Assembly (NCBI GenBank): GCA_018818925.1
Contig: JAHJQZ010000045.1
Location: 1-37,226 of the forward strand
DNA: 37,226 bases
From: Alphaproteobacteria bacterium
GTDB taxonomy: Bacteria; Pseudomonadota; Alphaproteobacteria; Rhizobiales; Devosiaceae
Direction: 5' to 3'
Positions 7,620 to 15,935 of the stretch are shown piece after piece (positions within the stretch are counted from its first letter, which is position 1; every line of letters begins with the position of its first letter). The notes under the pieces were generated by a model that had not been told where the DNA came from, did not search any database, and saw nothing but the letters and a program-made list of their open reading frames with translations. The position numbers and the translations under genes were made by a program.

Positions 7620-8813
7620 ATGATCACCGCCTGGCTCATCCGCGCCCTCGACAAAAAGGCGATCATCGTCCTGGCCATCCTCATCGCCATCGCGGTGCTG
7701 GTTCCGGTTTCGAACCTTTTCGTGCCGGCTGGGTCGCCCTTGCATCTGCCCGACCATTTCGTACCGCTGTTCGGCAAGTACCTGACCTATGCCATGCTGG
7801 CTCTCGCCCTCGACCTGATCTGGGGCTATGCCGGCATCCTGTCGCTCGGCCATGGTGCCTTTTTCGCTCTGGGCGGCTATGCCATGGGCATGTACCTGAT
7901 GCGCCAGATTGGCGACCGCGGCGTTTATGCCAATCCGGTCCTGCCCGATTTCATGGTGTTTTTGAACTACAAGGAGCTGCCCTGGTTCTGGAGCGGGTTC
8001 GACATGTTCTGGTTCGCCATGCTCATGGTGGTTCTGGTGCCGGGCGTGCTCGCCTTCGTCTTCGGCTGGCTGGCCTTCCGCTCGCGCGTCACCGGCGTCT
8101 ATTTGTCGATCATCACCCAGGCCATGACCTATGCGCTGCTGCTTGCCTTCTTCCGCAACGACATGGGGTTCGGCGGCAACAACGGATTGACCGACTTCAA
8201 GGACATTCTCGGTTTCAACATCCAGGCGCAAACGACTCGCGCCGCTTTGTTTTCCACCTCGGCGATCGCGCTCGCCCTCGCCTTTCTGATCTGCGCCGGC
8301 ATCGTCAAATCCAAACTCGGCAAGGTCATGGTCGCCATCCGCGACGCCGAAAGCCGCACGCGCTTCCTCGGCTACCGCGCCGATAATTACAAGGTCTTCG
8401 CCTTCGTCGTCTCGGCTGTCATCGCCGGCATTGCCGGGGCGCTCTACGTGCCGCAGGTCGGCATCATCAATCCGGGCGAATTCGAGCCGGCCAATTCCAT
8501 CGAAATCGTCATCTGGACCGCCGTCGGCGGCCGGGCCACCCTGGTCGGCCCGATCATCGGGGCGATCCTGGTCAATGCCGGCAAGTCCTGGTTCACCGGC
8601 CTGTTGCCCGAGTTCTGGCTCTTCGCGCTCGGCGGCCTGTTTGTCTTCGTCACCATCTTCTTGCCCAGGGGCATTGTCGGCACCGTCGTGGCCGGCTGGA
8701 ACGCGCTCACCCTGAGCCGCGCCTCGGTGAAGGAGGAAGAAGGCCGCAATTCCAGGACCGGCGATCCCAAGGACCAGCCGCCTCCGGGCGAATTCGCGGA
8801 ACCGGCGGAGTAG
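7620..8813 (+). CDS. urtC: Urea ABC transporter, permease UrtC
   Basis: A 397-residue LivM-like membrane protein, the second permease subunit of the urea importer. Family marks are YAMLALALDLIWGYAGILSL, then GHGAFFALGGYAMGMYLM, the NNGLTDF motif, VMVAIRDAESRTRFLGYRA (the loop facing the ATPase) and AVGGRATLVGPIIGAILVN. About nine membrane segments can be seen. The C-terminal 35 residues are charged and proline-rich. The start ATG follows a REP-like cluster, and the ribosome site is weak (GCCGGAAG, nine or so bases upstream). The stop TAG is one base before the urtD start, indicating tight coupling. Confidence 0.95.
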   Translation: MITAWLIRALDKKAIIVLAILIAIAVLVPVSNLFVPAGSPLHLPDHFVPLFGKYLTYAMLALALDLIWGYAGILSLGHGAFFALGGYAMGMYLMRQIGDRGVYANPVLPDFMVFLNYKELPWFWSGFDMFWFAMLMVVLVPGVLAFVFGWLAFRSRVTGVYLSIITQAMTYALLLAFFRNDMGFGGNNGLTDFKDILGFNIQAQTTRAALFSTSAIALALAFLICAGIVKSKLGKVMVAIRDAESRTRFLGYRADNYKVFAFVVSAVIAGIAGALYVPQVGIINPGEFEPANSIEIVIWTAVGGRATLVGPIIGAILVNAGKSWFTGLLPEFWLFALGGLFVFVTIFLPRGIVGTVVAGWNALTLSRASVKEEEGRNSRTGDPKDQPPPGEFAEPAE

Positions 8814-8814
8814 A

Positions 8815-9570
8815 ATGATGACGACGGAACATCCCGGCACCCTGCTCTATCTCGACGGCGTCTCGGTCAGCTTCGACGGCTTCAAGGCGCTCAACAACCT
8901 GTCGCTTATCGTCCAGCCGCGCGAATTGCAGGCGATCATCGGCCCCAACGGCGCCGGCAAGACGACGATGATGGACATCATCACCGGCAAGACCAGGCCC
9001 GACGACGGCGAGGTGCTGTTCGAGGACCGGATCGATTTGACCAGGCACGACGAAAGCTACATCGCCGAACTCGGCATCGGCCGCAAATTCCAGAAACCGA
9101 CCGTGTTCGAGAGCCACTCGGTCTGGGACAATCTCGCCCTGGCGCTCAAGAAGCCGCGCGGCGTCCTCGCCGGACTGTTCTACCAGCCCTCGGCGGCGGA
9201 CATCGCCCGCATCGAGGAGATCCTCGAAACCATCCGGCTGACGGCGCGGCGCGACGAACTCGCCGCCAATCTCAGCCACGGCCAGAAGCAATGGCTCGAA
9301 ATCGGCATGCTCCTGGCCCAGGACCCCAAGCTTCTGCTCGTCGACGAGCCGGTGGCCGGCATGACCGATGCCGAGACGATCGAGACGGCCAAGCTCTTGA
9401 AGGAGATTTCGAAGACCCGCTCGGTCATCGTGGTCGAGCACGACATGAGTTTCGTGCGCGACCTCGAGTGCTACGTCACCTGCCTCGCCGAAGGTTCGGT
9501 GCTCGCCGCCGGCTCGCTCGACCAGGTCAGCGCCGACCCCAAGGTCATCGAAAGCTATCTGGGGAGATGA
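8815..9570 (+). CDS. urtD: Urea ABC transporter, ATPase UrtD
   Basis: A 251-residue LivG-like ABC ATPase that powers urea import together with UrtE. Motifs are Walker A GPNGAGKT (residues 43-50), signature LSHGQKQ (153-159), Walker B LLLVDEP (173-179) and the switch histidine in VVEHD (209). The serine-histidine-glycine form of the signature is usual for UrtD. Two ATG codons stand side by side at 8815 and 8818; GGAG at 8807-8810 serves either. Only one base separates the first from the urtC stop. A second REP-like cluster follows before urtE. Confidence 0.95.
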   Translation: MMTTEHPGTLLYLDGVSVSFDGFKALNNLSLIVQPRELQAIIGPNGAGKTTMMDIITGKTRPDDGEVLFEDRIDLTRHDESYIAELGIGRKFQKPTVFESHSVWDNLALALKKPRGVLAGLFYQPSAADIARIEEILETIRLTARRDELAANLSHGQKQWLEIGMLLAQDPKLLLVDEPVAGMTDAETIETAKLLKEISKTRSVIVVEHDMSFVRDLECYVTCLAEGSVLAAGSLDQVSADPKVIESYLGR

Positions 9571-9603
9571 TTGTGATCGTTGCTCGGAATGGGGCACGCC
9601 TTC

Positions 9604-9752
9604 CCCTCTCCCTTGACGGGAGAGGGTGCCCCGAAGGGGCGGGTGAGGGTGGGGCCACAGCCGCCGGCTTCGCCGTTCCCCCTCATCCGGCGCTCCGCGC
9701 CACCTTCTTCGGCTTCATTCGCTCCACCGGAGCGAATGATGGCTTCGCCATC
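9604..9752. repeat. REP-like palindromic cluster between urtD and urtE
   Basis: The gap of about 225 bases is a string of hairpins. These are CCCTCTCCC/GGGAGAGGG (9604-9612 with 9618-9626), GCCCC-GAA-GGGGC (9628-9640), CATTCGCTCC/GGAGCGAATG (9716-9725 with 9729-9738) and GATGGC-TTC-GCCATC (9738-9752). The CTCTCCC/GGGAGAG unit and the nearby CCCTCATCC/GGGTGAGGG words are shared with the urtB/urtC cluster, so both belong to the same repeat family. No gene is supported here. Confidence 0.78.
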
Positions 9753-9796
9753 GCCTCGAAGTCCCGCAAGGGGAGAAGGAAAAAAGTAGGCAAATC

Positions 9797-10501
9797 ATGA
9801 GCAGTGCCCTCAGTGTTTCGACCCTTGACCTGCATTACGGCGCCGCCCAGGCGCTGCGTTCGGTCTCCATCGAGGTAGCCCCCGGCAAGATCACCGCAGT
9901 GCTCGGCCGCAACGGCGTCGGCAAGTCGTCGATGTTGAGGGCCATTGTCGGCATCCATTCCGTCACATCCGGCGACATCCGTTTTGACGCGGCAACGCTC
10001 GGCAAGCTGCCGCCCTATGCCCGCGCCAAGCTCGGCATCGGCTACGTACCGCAGGGCCGCGAGATTTTCCCGCTCCTCACGGTCCGGGAAAACCTCGAAA
10101 CCGGCTATGCCTGCCTGAAGCGGTCCGAGCGGCGCATCCCCGCCTACATCTTCGACCTGTTTCCCGTGCTCAGGCAGATGCTGTCGCGGCGCGGCGGCGA
10201 CCTGTCGGGCGGCCAGCAGCAGCAACTGGCCATCGGGCGGGCGCTGGTCACCGGCCCGCAATTGCTGGTGCTCGACGAACCGACCGAGGGCATCCAGCCC
10301 TCGATCATCAAGGATATCGGAAGGGCGCTGCAATTCCTCCGGGACGAGAAGGGCATGACGATCCTTCTGGTCGAGCAGTATCTGGATTTCTGCCGCGAAC
10401 TCGCCGACAACATTTACGTCATGGACCGCGGCGAGATTCTGCATTCCGGACCGGCCGCGGACCTCGACCGACCCGAGATCAGAAAGCACCTGACGGTTTA
10501 G
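9797..10501 (+). CDS. urtE: Urea ABC transporter, ATPase UrtE
   Basis: A 234-residue LivF-like ABC ATPase, partner of UrtD at the cytoplasmic face of the urea importer. Motifs are Walker A GRNGVGKS (residues 37-44), YVPQGREIFPLLTVRENL (Q-loop region), signature LSGGQQQQ (136-143) and Walker B LLVLDEP (156-162), followed by TEGIQPSII, which is characteristic of UrtE. It follows the REP-like cluster and is itself followed four bases later by ureD, so import and hydrolysis of urea share one transcript unless an unseen promoter intervenes. Confidence 0.95.
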   Translation: MSSALSVSTLDLHYGAAQALRSVSIEVAPGKITAVLGRNGVGKSSMLRAIVGIHSVTSGDIRFDAATLGKLPPYARAKLGIGYVPQGREIFPLLTVRENLETGYACLKRSERRIPAYIFDLFPVLRQMLSRRGGDLSGGQQQQLAIGRALVTGPQLLVLDEPTEGIQPSIIKDIGRALQFLRDEKGMTILLVEQYLDFCRELADNIYVMDRGEILHSGPAADLDRPEIRKHLTV

Positions 10502-10505
10502 GCCC

Positions 10506-11372
10506 ATGACCGGCGGCAAAGGCAACAACGATGCGGCGGGCAGCCTGCCGACGCCGCGCGGCGAGGACGCCGCCCGGCCGCAACGGGCCGAGGGGTCCGG
10601 CCGCGTCGTCGCCAAGTTGCGCGGCGGCGCCACTCGCCTTACCGAGCTGTTCCAGGAGGGCTCGGCCAAGATCCGCCTGCCCCGCCCCACCTCGCAGGCC
10701 CTCGAAGCCGTTCTGATGAACACCGCCGGCGGCCTCACCGGCGGCGACCGGTTCGACTGGACGGTCGAGGCCGGTCCGGGCGCCGAGATCAGCGTCACGA
10801 CGCCGGCCTGCGAACGCGTCTACAAGTCGGCCGGCGGCGCCGCCACAATCGCCAACCGGCTGGTGCTCGGCCCCGGAGCCCATATCGACTGGCTGCCGCA
10901 GGAAACCATCCTGTTCGAACAGTCGCGCCTTCAGCGCCATCTCGATGCCGAACTCGGCGAAGGCGCCACCCTCACGGCCCTCGAGGCGGTGCTGCTCGGG
11001 CGCGAGGCCATGGGCGAGGCGGCGCGCTCGGCCATGCTCGACGACCAGTGGCGCATATCGCGCGGCGGCAGGCTCATCCATGCCGAGGCCAACCGGCTGT
11101 CGGCCACCGATCTCGAACGCGACGCCCTGTCGCTTTTGGCCGGCAACAACGCCTTTGCCACGCTCGTCCACATCGCCGACAATGCCGAGGACCGGCTCGC
11201 CGCGGTGCGCGCCCTCATTCCCGCCGAAGCCAAGGCGGCGGCGAGCGCCGTTGGCGAGCGCCTGGTGGTGCGCATTCTCGCCCCGTCCGGTCTTGCGTTG
11301 AGGCGGCTTGTTACGCCACTACTTGTCGAACTGAGCGCCGGACGCGCCCTGCCCCGGCTCTGGTCCACCTGA
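10506..11372 (+). CDS. ureD: Urease accessory protein UreD
   Basis: A 288-residue urease maturation factor. UreD binds the apo-urease and, with UreF and UreG, guides nickel and carbon dioxide into the active site in the cytoplasm. Family marks are [10 protein letters not shown], then [20 protein letters not shown], the [15 protein letters not shown]-type segment (here [15 protein letters not shown]) and [15 protein letters not shown]. The C-terminal half contains GREAMGE and RRLVTPLL. Length is usual for alphaproteobacterial UreD. It starts four bases after urtE and is followed nine bases later by ureA. Confidence 0.95.
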   Translation: MTGGKGNNDAAGSLPTPRGEDAARPQRAEGSGRVVAKLRGGATRLTELFQEGSAKIRLPRPTSQALEAVLMNTAGGLTGGDRFDWTVEAGPGAEISVTTPACERVYKSAGGAATIANRLVLGPGAHIDWLPQETILFEQSRLQRHLDAELGEGATLTALEAVLLGREAMGEAARSAMLDDQWRISRGGRLIHAEANRLSATDLERDALSLLAGNNAFATLVHIADNAEDRLAAVRALIPAEAKAAASAVGERLVVRILAPSGLALRRLVTPLLVELSAGRALPRLWST

Positions 11373-11380
11373 GGAACGCC

Positions 11381-11683
11381 ATGAATCTCACTCCCCGCGA
11401 AAAGGACAAGCTCCTGATCTCCATGGCCGCGATCGTTGCGCGGCGCCGGCTTGAGCGCGGCGTCAAGCTCAACCATCCCGAGGCCGTGGCCCTCATTTCC
11501 GATTTCGTCGTCGAAGGCGCCCGCGACGGCCGCCCGGTGTCCGAACTCATGGAGGCTGGCGCCCATGTGGTCAATCGCGACCAGGTCATGGAAGGCGTCG
11601 CCGAAATGATACCCGACGTCCAGGTCGAGGCCACTTTCCCCGATGGGACGAAACTCGTCACCGTCCACGAACCGATCCGGTAG
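11381..11683 (+). CDS. ureA: Urease subunit gamma
   Basis: A 100-residue protein of exactly the usual UreA length, the smallest structural subunit of urease, which packs against the alpha subunit. Recognisable stretches are [39 protein letters not shown] and [20 protein letters not shown]. The ATG at 11381 follows GAGGAA that overlaps the region just after the ureD stop. The reading frame extends upstream into ureD without a better start. ureB follows after a 66-base gap with a small hairpin and a strong AAGGAGG ribosome site. Confidence 0.96.
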   Translation: MNLTPREKDKLLISMAAIVARRRLERGVKLNHPEAVALISDFVVEGARDGRPVSELMEAGAHVVNRDQVMEGVAEMIPDVQVEATFPDGTKLVTVHEPIR

Positions 11684-11749
11684 GAACATCGGCCAAAAGG
11701 CGATGCGACCGCCAAGAACACCGCCCCGAAAGGCGGCAAGGAGGCTGAA

Positions 11750-12055
11750 ATGATCCCCGGCGAAGTGATTACCGCCAAAGGCGACATCGAACTCAATTCC
11801 GGCGCGGCAACCGTCACCCTGATGGTGGCCAATTCCGGCGACCGGCCGATCCAGGTCGGCAGCCATTATCATTTCTACGAGACCAATTCGGCCCTGATCT
11901 TCGATCGCGAACGGGCGCGCGGCACGCGGCTCGACATCGCCGCCGGCACCGCCGTCCGCTTCGAACCGGGCCAGTCCCGCGAGGTGACGCTGGTGCCGCT
12001 TTCCGGCGCCCGCAAGGTCTTCGGGTTCAACCAGAAGGTCATGGGCGCGCTGTAG
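11750..12055 (+). CDS. ureB: Urease subunit beta
   Basis: A 101-residue protein of normal UreB length, the second small subunit of the urease trimer-of-trimers. Landmarks are [16 protein letters not shown], the strongly conserved [20 protein letters not shown], and [20 protein letters not shown] followed by [11 protein letters not shown]. The AAGGAGG at 11738-11744 gives a firm choice of start. UreA and UreB are separate proteins here, as in other rhizobia and enteric bacteria, not fused as in Helicobacter. Confidence 0.96.
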   Translation: MIPGEVITAKGDIELNSGAATVTLMVANSGDRPIQVGSHYHFYETNSALIFDRERARGTRLDIAAGTAVRFEPGQSREVTLVPLSGARKVFGFNQKVMGAL

Positions 12056-12165
12056 GCCGCAGGGACGCGCGGATTTCGCACTTGCATCGACCGCAGCGGA
12101 GATGCGAGGTGCTGGCAAACAACCGACCCGGGCTGGCCGGTCATTTGCGATCGAAGGAACCTGAT

Positions 12166-12579
12166 GTGACCGAACCAGTCGTGTTCGACCAGAACGCCGC
12201 CGAGCTGTTTCTCGACGGCCTCACCAAGATCGTCGTCGATCTCGACAAGGCCAGAACCCGCGACGCCGAAGCCGTGGCACTGATCGGCTCGCTTGCCCAC
12301 CGGATGGTCCAAGACACCGGCCAAAGCGACTGGATCGGCCTGAAAAGGAGCCTGTCGGCGGACACGCTCAATGGTGTTATCGGCAAGCTGTCGCGGGAAA
12401 TCGACGCTTCGGCCGCCAAAGGCCAGATCAAGCTCGCCTATGCCATGCAGGCCATCGCCGCCTCGCTGGTCGGCGATCGCTTCGAGGACAGACGCATCGC
12501 CATGGGCATCAAACTGCTCGACGATTTCATCGCCGCCGCCAGCGACTATTACGTCCGCAACGCCCAAAAGCCCAATTAG
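12166..12579 (+). CDS. Uncharacterised 137-residue protein inside the urease operon
   Basis: A GTG start at 12166 with AAGGA at 12154-12158 gives [19 protein letters not shown] and a predicted soluble, mostly helical protein of 137 residues. There is no signal peptide, membrane segment or obvious metal-binding cluster. The frame stays open back to 12082, but that extension has a weak start and unlikely composition. It lies between ureB and ureC. Small extra ORFs at this place occur in other rhizobial urease operons, so a role tied to urease or urea metabolism is plausible but unproven. I do not recognise a domain. Confidence 0.75.
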   Translation: MTEPVVFDQNAAELFLDGLTKIVVDLDKARTRDAEAVALIGSLAHRMVQDTGQSDWIGLKRSLSADTLNGVIGKLSREIDASAAKGQIKLAYAMQAIAASLVGDRFEDRRIAMGIKLLDDFIAAASDYYVRNAQKPN

Positions 12580-12632
12580 CGACAACACCGGGCAAGCGCC
12601 TGCTGCCGATTTGGCGCGAGGGTCTCGGGCTC

Positions 12633-12651
12633 GGAGCGACAGCATCGCTCC
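12633..12651 (+). terminator. Hairpin between orf137 and ureC
   Basis: GGAGCGA (12633-12639) and TCGCTCC (12645-12651) form a perfect 7-bp stem with loop CAGCA, followed by TTTCG. It lies in the 212-base gap before ureC, the largest gap within the structural genes. It could weakly attenuate or mark the 5' end of a processed ureC message. The T tract is too short for a confident terminator. Confidence 0.35.
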
Positions 12652-12791
12652 TTTCGACACACCGCCGCGGTTCGGACCGGCGCTCCGGGAGAGGCAGGCG
12701 TCTACTCTTGCTTGTTTTTCAGGCAAAGCCACTGGACAGGTCACTTCGCAGGCGGTTCAATTGCGTTCCCGATCCATCAAGGTTTTTCCCG

Positions 12792-14501
12792 ATGCCCGCA
12801 AAGATCACCCGCGCCGCCTATGCCGACATGTACGGCCCCACCACCGGCGACAAGGTCCGGCTGGCCGATACCGAGCTGTTCGTCGAGGTCGAGAACGATT
12901 TCACCATCTATGGCGAGGAAGTGAAGTTCGGCGGCGGCAAGGTCATCCGCGACGGCATGGGCCAGTCGCAGGCGACGCGGGAGGAGGGCGCCGTCGACAC
13001 CGTCATCACCAACGCCCTCGTCATCGACCATACCGGCATCTACAAGGCCGATATCGGGCTGAAGGACGGCTTCATCTCGGGCATCGGCAAGGCCGGCAAT
13101 CCCGATACCCAGCCCGGCGTCACCATCATCATCGGTCCTTCGACCGAGGCGATTGCGGGCGAAGGCAAGATCCTGACCGCCGGCGGCTTCGACAGCCACA
13201 TCCACTTCATCTGCCCGCAACAGGTCGAGGAGGCGCTGATGAGCGGCCTCACCACCATGCTCGGCGGCGGCACCGGCCCGGCCCATGGCACGCTCGCCAC
13301 CACCTGTACCGGCGCCTGGCACATAAGGCAGATGATGGGCGCCGCCGACGGGCTGCCGATGAACCTCGCCTTCGCCGGCAAGGGCAATGCCGCCCTGCCC
13401 GCGCCGCTCGAGGAAATGGTGCTGGCCGGCGCCGCCGCCCTCAAGCTGCACGAGGATTGGGGCACAACCCCCGCCGCCATCGACAATTGCCTCGACGTCG
13501 CCGACGACCACGACATTCAGGTGATGATCCACACCGACACGCTCAACGAATCCGGCTTTGTCGAGGACTCCATCGCGGCCTTCAAGGGCCGCACCATCCA
13601 CGCCTTCCACACCGAGGGCGCCGGCGGCGGCCACGCCCCCGACATCATCAAGGTCTGCGGACAGCCCAACGTCATCCCCTCCTCGACCAACCCGACCCGA
13701 CCCTACACGGTCAACACCATTGCCGAGCATCTCGACATGCTCATGGTCTGCCACCATCTCGACGCCAACATTCCCGAGGACGTGGCCTTCGCCGAAAGCC
13801 GCATCCGCAAGGAGACGATCGCCGCCGAGGACATCCTGCACGACATGGGCGCCTTCTCGATCATCGCCTCGGACAGCCAGGCCATGGGCCGCGTCGGCGA
13901 GGTGATCATCCGCACCTGGCAGACCGCCGACAAGATGAAGCGCCAGCGCGGGCGCCTCAGCGAGGAAACCGGCGACAACGACAATTTCCGCGTCAGGCGC
14001 TACATCGCCAAATACACCATCAATCCGGCCATCGCCCATGGCCTTTCCCGGCACATCGGTTCGATCGAGGTGGGCAAGCGCGCCGATCTGGTGTTGTGGA
14101 GCCCGGCCTTTTTCGGGGTGAAGCCGGACATGGTGCTTTTGGGCGGTACCATCGCCGCGGCGCCGATGGGCGACCCCAATGCCTCGATCCCGACGCCGCA
14201 GCCCATGCACTACCGCATGATGTTCGGCGCCTATGGCAAGACGCTCACGACCTCCTCGGTCACCTTCGCCTCGCGTGCCGCGATCGAGGCCGGCATCGGC
14301 GAGCGCTACGGCCTCGCCAAGACGCTGCTGCCGGTCGTCAACACCCGCCACGGCATCTCCAAGGCCGCCATGATCCACAATGCCATGACGCCCGAGATCG
14401 AGGTCGACCCGGAAACCTACGAAGTCCGGGCCAATGGCGAACTGCTTACCTGCGAGCCGGCGACGGTGCTGCCGATGGCGCAGAGGTACTTTTTGTTTTG
14501 A
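12792..14501 (+). CDS. ureC: Urease subunit alpha (catalytic)
   Basis: A 569-residue catalytic subunit that hydrolyses urea to ammonia and carbamate at a two-nickel centre in the cytoplasm. All expected active-site residues are present. They are the nickel ligands His136 and His138 (GFDSHIHF), the carbamylated lysine Lys218 with His220 (ALKLHED), His247 ([10 protein letters not shown]), His273 ([15 protein letters not shown]), the flap Cys320-His321 (MLMVCHHLD) and Asp361 ([11 protein letters not shown]). Length is typical. The ATG at 12792 begins [20 protein letters not shown], the standard N-terminus; its ribosome site (AAGG, ten bases upstream) is weak. No terminator is visible after the stop, and a toxin-antitoxin promoter begins 11 bases later. 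Confidence 0.98.
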   Translation: MPAKITRAAYADMYGPTTGDKVRLADTELFVEVENDFTIYGEEVKFGGGKVIRDGMGQSQATREEGAVDTVITNALVIDHTGIYKADIGLKDGFISGIGKAGNPDTQPGVTIIIGPSTEAIAGEGKILTAGGFDSHIHFICPQQVEEALMSGLTTMLGGGTGPAHGTLATTCTGAWHIRQMMGAADGLPMNLAFAGKGNAALPAPLEEMVLAGAAALKLHEDWGTTPAAIDNCLDVADDHDIQVMIHTDTLNESGFVEDSIAAFKGRTIHAFHTEGAGGGHAPDIIKVCGQPNVIPSSTNPTRPYTVNTIAEHLDMLMVCHHLDANIPEDVAFAESRIRKETIAAEDILHDMGAFSIIASDSQAMGRVGEVIIRTWQTADKMKRQRGRLSEETGDNDNFRVRRYIAKYTINPAIAHGLSRHIGSIEVGKRADLVLWSPAFFGVKPDMVLLGGTIAAAPMGDPNASIPTPQPMHYRMMFGAYGKTLTTSSVTFASRAAIEAGIGERYGLAKTLLPVVNTRHGISKAAMIHNAMTPEIEVDPETYEVRANGELLTCEPATVLPMAQRYFLF

Positions 14502-14512
14502 CGACGCCCGAC

Positions 14513-14550
14513 TTGACAACTACCTAAGTTTGCGCATATTTTGGCGCATA
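14513..14550 (+). promoter_or_regulatory. Promoter and overlapping operator of the toxin-antitoxin pair
   Basis: TTGACA at 14513-14518 is a perfect -35. TATTTT at 14537-14542 (18-base spacer) is the likely -10. The -10 lies in the centre of an inverted repeat, TGCGC (14531-14535) and GCGCA (14545-14549). A DNA-binding antitoxin seated there would block the -10, the usual autoregulation of such modules. The antitoxin start follows at 14573. Confidence 0.7.
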
Positions 14551-14572
14551 AATACGTCATCGGAGATGACAA

Positions 14573-14944
14573 ATGCCGCAAAAGGGTTTCGCGGAAGCGC
14601 CGCAGTCGGGCTGGGAGGCGGAGGACACGATGGCTGACGACATCGCCGAACGCTTTGGCATCAACAAGCGCGAACTGGCCCTCACCGCCGGGCTTGCCCC
14701 CGCCACCCTGCAGCGCCGGTCGCGCGCCGATGCGCCGGCAACGCGCGCCCGGCTCGGCGAGATGGCGGAAATCGTCGCGCGCGTCTCGGCCTGGGCCGGC
14801 GGCGACCGCCAGGCCTTCGCCTGGTATCGCTCCGAACCGCTGCCCGAATTCGGCGATCGCACCGCCGAAAGCCTGGTCAAGTCGGGCAAGGCGGCGGCCC
14901 TGCGCGACTATCTCGATCATCTGGCGCTTGGCGGCTTTGCTTGA
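14573..14944 (+). CDS. Xre/MbcA/ParS-type antitoxin (DUF2384)
   Basis: A 123-residue protein matching antitoxins paired with RES toxins. The N-terminal half carries a helix-turn-helix-like stretch (IAERFGINKRELALTAGLAP). The C-terminal half shows the DUF2384 toxin-binding domain, including AFAWYRSEPLPEFGDRTAES, then LVKSGKAAALRDYLDHL. The ATG at 14573 has GGAG seven bases upstream; a later ATG at 14630 would give a 104-residue version beginning just before the helix-turn-helix. The stop TGA overlaps the TTG start of the toxin (TTGA), so the two are translationally coupled. It should neutralise the toxin and repress their shared promoter. Confidence 0.88.
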   Translation: MPQKGFAEAPQSGWEAEDTMADDIAERFGINKRELALTAGLAPATLQRRSRADAPATRARLGEMAEIVARVSAWAGGDRQAFAWYRSEPLPEFGDRTAESLVKSGKAAALRDYLDHLALGGFA

Positions 14945-15455
14945 AATATTCCGGTCTGGCCTATCGCGGCCACAATCCGAAATGGGCCTTCGCGCCAGTC
15001 TCGGGAGACGGCGCCGCCGTTCACGGCGGCCGCTTCAATCCCAAAGGCGTCCCGACGCTCTATCTTTCGACCACGCCGGAAGGCGCCGTGAAGGAAGCGA
15101 CGCGCGGCTTTGCCTACAAGTTCGATCCGCTGACACTTTGCACCTATGAAATCGATTGCGACGATATTGTCGACTTGACGACGGACGACAATCGCCGGCG
15201 CGCCGGCATCGACCTCGAAGCGATGGCTTGTCCGTGGTTCCTCGACCTCGCCGAAGGCCGGCGACCCGCGTCGTGGCGCCTCTACGACAGGTTGGGTGAC
15301 GAGGCGGCCGGACTGCTTGTCCCCTGCTTTGCCGTCGGCGCGAGGGCCGGCTCGACCAATCTCGTCCTTTGGACCTGGGCGGATACGCCACCTCATGCGG
15401 TTTGTGTCCACGATCCGGACCACCGCCTGCCGAAAACCAGTCGTCCTGGGGTTAG
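14941..15455 (+). CDS. RES-domain toxin with a C-terminal -1 frameshift
   Basis: RES toxins consume NAD+ or modify proteins with ADP-ribose. This one starts at TTG 14941, overlapping the antitoxin stop. It shows the RES core: YRGHNPKWAF, HGGRFNPKG (Arg31), TLYLSTTPEGAVKEA (Tyr41, Glu52) and the late NLVLWTWADTPPHAV. As written, the frame leaves the family pattern at the A-run CCGAAAACC (15430-15438) and runs on to 16026, adding about 190 unrelated residues and overlapping the gene on the other strand. Read in the -1 frame from that run, the protein ends LPKNQSSWG followed by TAG at 15455, the typical RES ending, at 171 residues. So one A was lost from the run by mutation or sequencing error. 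The core is intact, so activity is uncertain. Confidence 0.8.
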
Positions 15456-15634
15456 CAAGGCGATTCGGCCAGATCAGGCAGGGCCGGATACCCGCCATGT
15501 CTCGCGCAAGGTTGGCAGGGACCGCAAGAGGCCTGTACCGCATATCCGCTCCACACCGCTTCCCCGGCCGACAGCCCGGCTTGCTATCGCCCGCCCCCTC
15601 GGCCACACTTGGCACAAAAAGGAGTCCCCCCGCA

Positions 15635-15904
15635 ATTCCCGATCCTGTCGATCTCGGCGAAGAGCTCGAAGCCTATGTCGCCCGCCTGGTCGAGACGGGC
15701 CGCTTCGCCTCGCGCCAGGATGTGCTGCGCGACGGCATCAGGCTCGTCCAGCAACGCGAGGCGGCGATCGGGGAACTGCGGCTGCGCTACCTGCAGGGGC
15801 TGGCGCTCGCCGAGCGCGGCAATGTGCAGGAAGCCGAAAGGGTGCTGAGCGAGCTGCGTGCCGAGATCGCGGCGCTGAAGCCGCAAACCAAGGCCGGCAA
15901 CTGA
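15635..15904 (+). CDS. Orphan ParD-like antitoxin, start codon degenerate (ATT)
   Basis: The frame encodes about 89 residues resembling ParD/CopG antitoxins: DLGEELEAYVARLVETGRFA, then SRQDVLRDGIRLVQQREAAI, and a helical C-terminus that would wrap a ParE toxin. No ATG or GTG begins it. A good ribosome site AAGGAG (15619-15624) is followed ten bases later by ATT at 15635, exactly where PDPVDLGEE begins and where the family would have Met. Either AUU is used as a rare start, or the ATG has mutated and the gene is decaying. A TTG at 15581 is in frame but has no ribosome site. No ParE gene follows; the next gene is on the opposite strand. Confidence 0.6.
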   Translation: MPDPVDLGEELEAYVARLVETGRFASRQDVLRDGIRLVQQREAAIGELRLRYLQGLALAERGNVQEAERVLSELRAEIAALKPQTKAGN

Positions 15905-15935
15905 CGCAGCCCCGTCAGCCGCCGCAAAAAACCAC

